DNA from: Actinoplanes liguriensis
Lineage (GTDB): Bacteria > Actinomycetota > Actinomycetes > Mycobacteriales > Micromonosporaceae
Length of the DNA stretch: 10,613 nucleotides
Assembly (NCBI GenBank): GCA_000715855.1
Contig: KL571199.1
Coordinates: 1-10,613, forward strand
Direction: 5' to 3'
How positions within the stretch are numbered: position 1 is the first letter of the stretch; each line of letters begins with the position of its first letter. Both the position numbers and the translations under genes were made by a program. Under the pieces are notes generated by a model that saw only the letters and a program-made list of their open reading frames with translations, had not been told where the DNA came from and did not search any database. Positions 10,435-10,613 of the stretch are shown piece by piece.

Positions 10435-10545
10435 TCAGTGGCTCGGGGCTTGTCGCCGTGGTTCGTCGAGCGGCGTCCACTCGCCGGGGTCGACGGTCAT
10501 GGTGTCGCCCATCTGGGCCGGGCTCGGTTCGAGGTCGTCATTCAT
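10435..10545 (-). CDS. Hypothetical mini-protein, 36 aa
   Basis: A short frame MNDDLEPSPAQMGDTMTVDP continues GEWTPLDEPRRQAPSH and stops at 10435. It is too short for default gene callers. The ATG overlaps the preceding stop by 4 bp (ATGA), as at the other junctions of this operon, and composition is ordinary for its neighbours. I recognise no family; the acidic, proline-containing sequence is probably unstructured. Confidence 0.6.
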   Translation of the reverse strand: MNDDLEPSPAQMGDTMTVDPGEWTPLDEPRRQAPSH

Positions 10546-10571
10546 GCCGGGTCGCCGATCAACTCTCGGAT
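10542..10571 (-). CDS. Partial gene, C-terminus only (IRELIGDPA)
   Basis: Nine codons ending in TGA are present before the real sequence stops at 10571. The stop overlaps the ATG of the mini-protein by 4 bp, which supports the frame. Beyond 10571 the sequence is adapter, so any translation continuing into 10572-10613 is meaningless. No identity can be assigned. Confidence 0.55.
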   Translation of the reverse strand: MRELIGDPA

Positions 10572-10613
10572 CTGTCTCTTATACACATCTCTGATGGCGC
10601 GAGGGAGGCGTGT
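10572..10613. other. Sequencing-adapter artefact (Tn5/Nextera mosaic end plus 454 adaptor A)
   Basis: Bases 10572-10590 are exactly CTGTCTCTTATACACATCT, the 19-bp Tn5 mosaic end used in Nextera libraries. Bases 10591-10609 are the exact complement of GCCTCCCTCGCGCCATCAG, the Roche 454 adaptor A. Four further bases follow. This is untrimmed library sequence at a contig end and not part of the organism. Confidence 0.97.

Noticed and set aside
1..10571. tRNA genes, CRISPR array, insertion sequence or integrase
   Set aside because: No tRNA-like cloverleaf, regularly spaced repeats, transposase or recombinase motif was found by eye on either strand.

Overview
The window is high-GC, actinobacterial-type DNA. 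It carries about 34 mostly tiny genes packed with 1-4 bp overlaps, nearly all reading leftward (minus strand). GTG starts are frequent and Shine-Dalgarno (SD) signals are GA-rich. Several encoded proteins match small families that I recognise as recurrent in actinobacteriophages: a MazG-like pyrophosphohydrolase, a 'PVTVEA.QW' protein, and a range of small Cys/His proteins. The best reading is the early or accessory region of a temperate actinophage or prophage, or of a related integrative element, in a Streptomyces- or Micromonospora-like host. No structural, integrase, replication or conjugation gene is visible, so phage versus integrative element stays open.

Layout. (A) 69-1126: a GntR-family repressor with a repeated operator-like sequence in front of it, and a two-pass membrane/coiled-coil protein. 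(B) 1127-1425: a gene-free, dyad-rich regulatory stretch that also contains a hairpin terminating the next operon. (C) 1426-5086: a leftward operon headed by the MazG-like enzyme, followed by about 13 small genes of unknown function, one of which appears to start with CTG. (D) 5087-5214: a divergent promoter/operator region. (E) 5215-6079: the only rightward genes, a ribbon-helix-helix/AT-hook DNA-binding protein and a membrane-anchored helical protein, resembling a moron cassette. (F) 6047-10571: a second leftward operon of about 18 small genes, entering from beyond the right edge and running convergently into (E).

The last 42 bases (10572-10613) are not biological. They are the Tn5/Nextera mosaic end followed by the complement of the Roche 454 adaptor A, so the true sequence stops at 10571.

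Most of the small genes have no function that can be assigned from sequence. The coherent story is regulatory: a GntR repressor with its own operators at the left, an RHH/AT-hook protein beside a divergent control region in the middle, and two long translationally coupled leftward transcripts that probably deliver host-takeover or accessory proteins early in infection. Family names given here come from motif recognition by eye, not from database searches.
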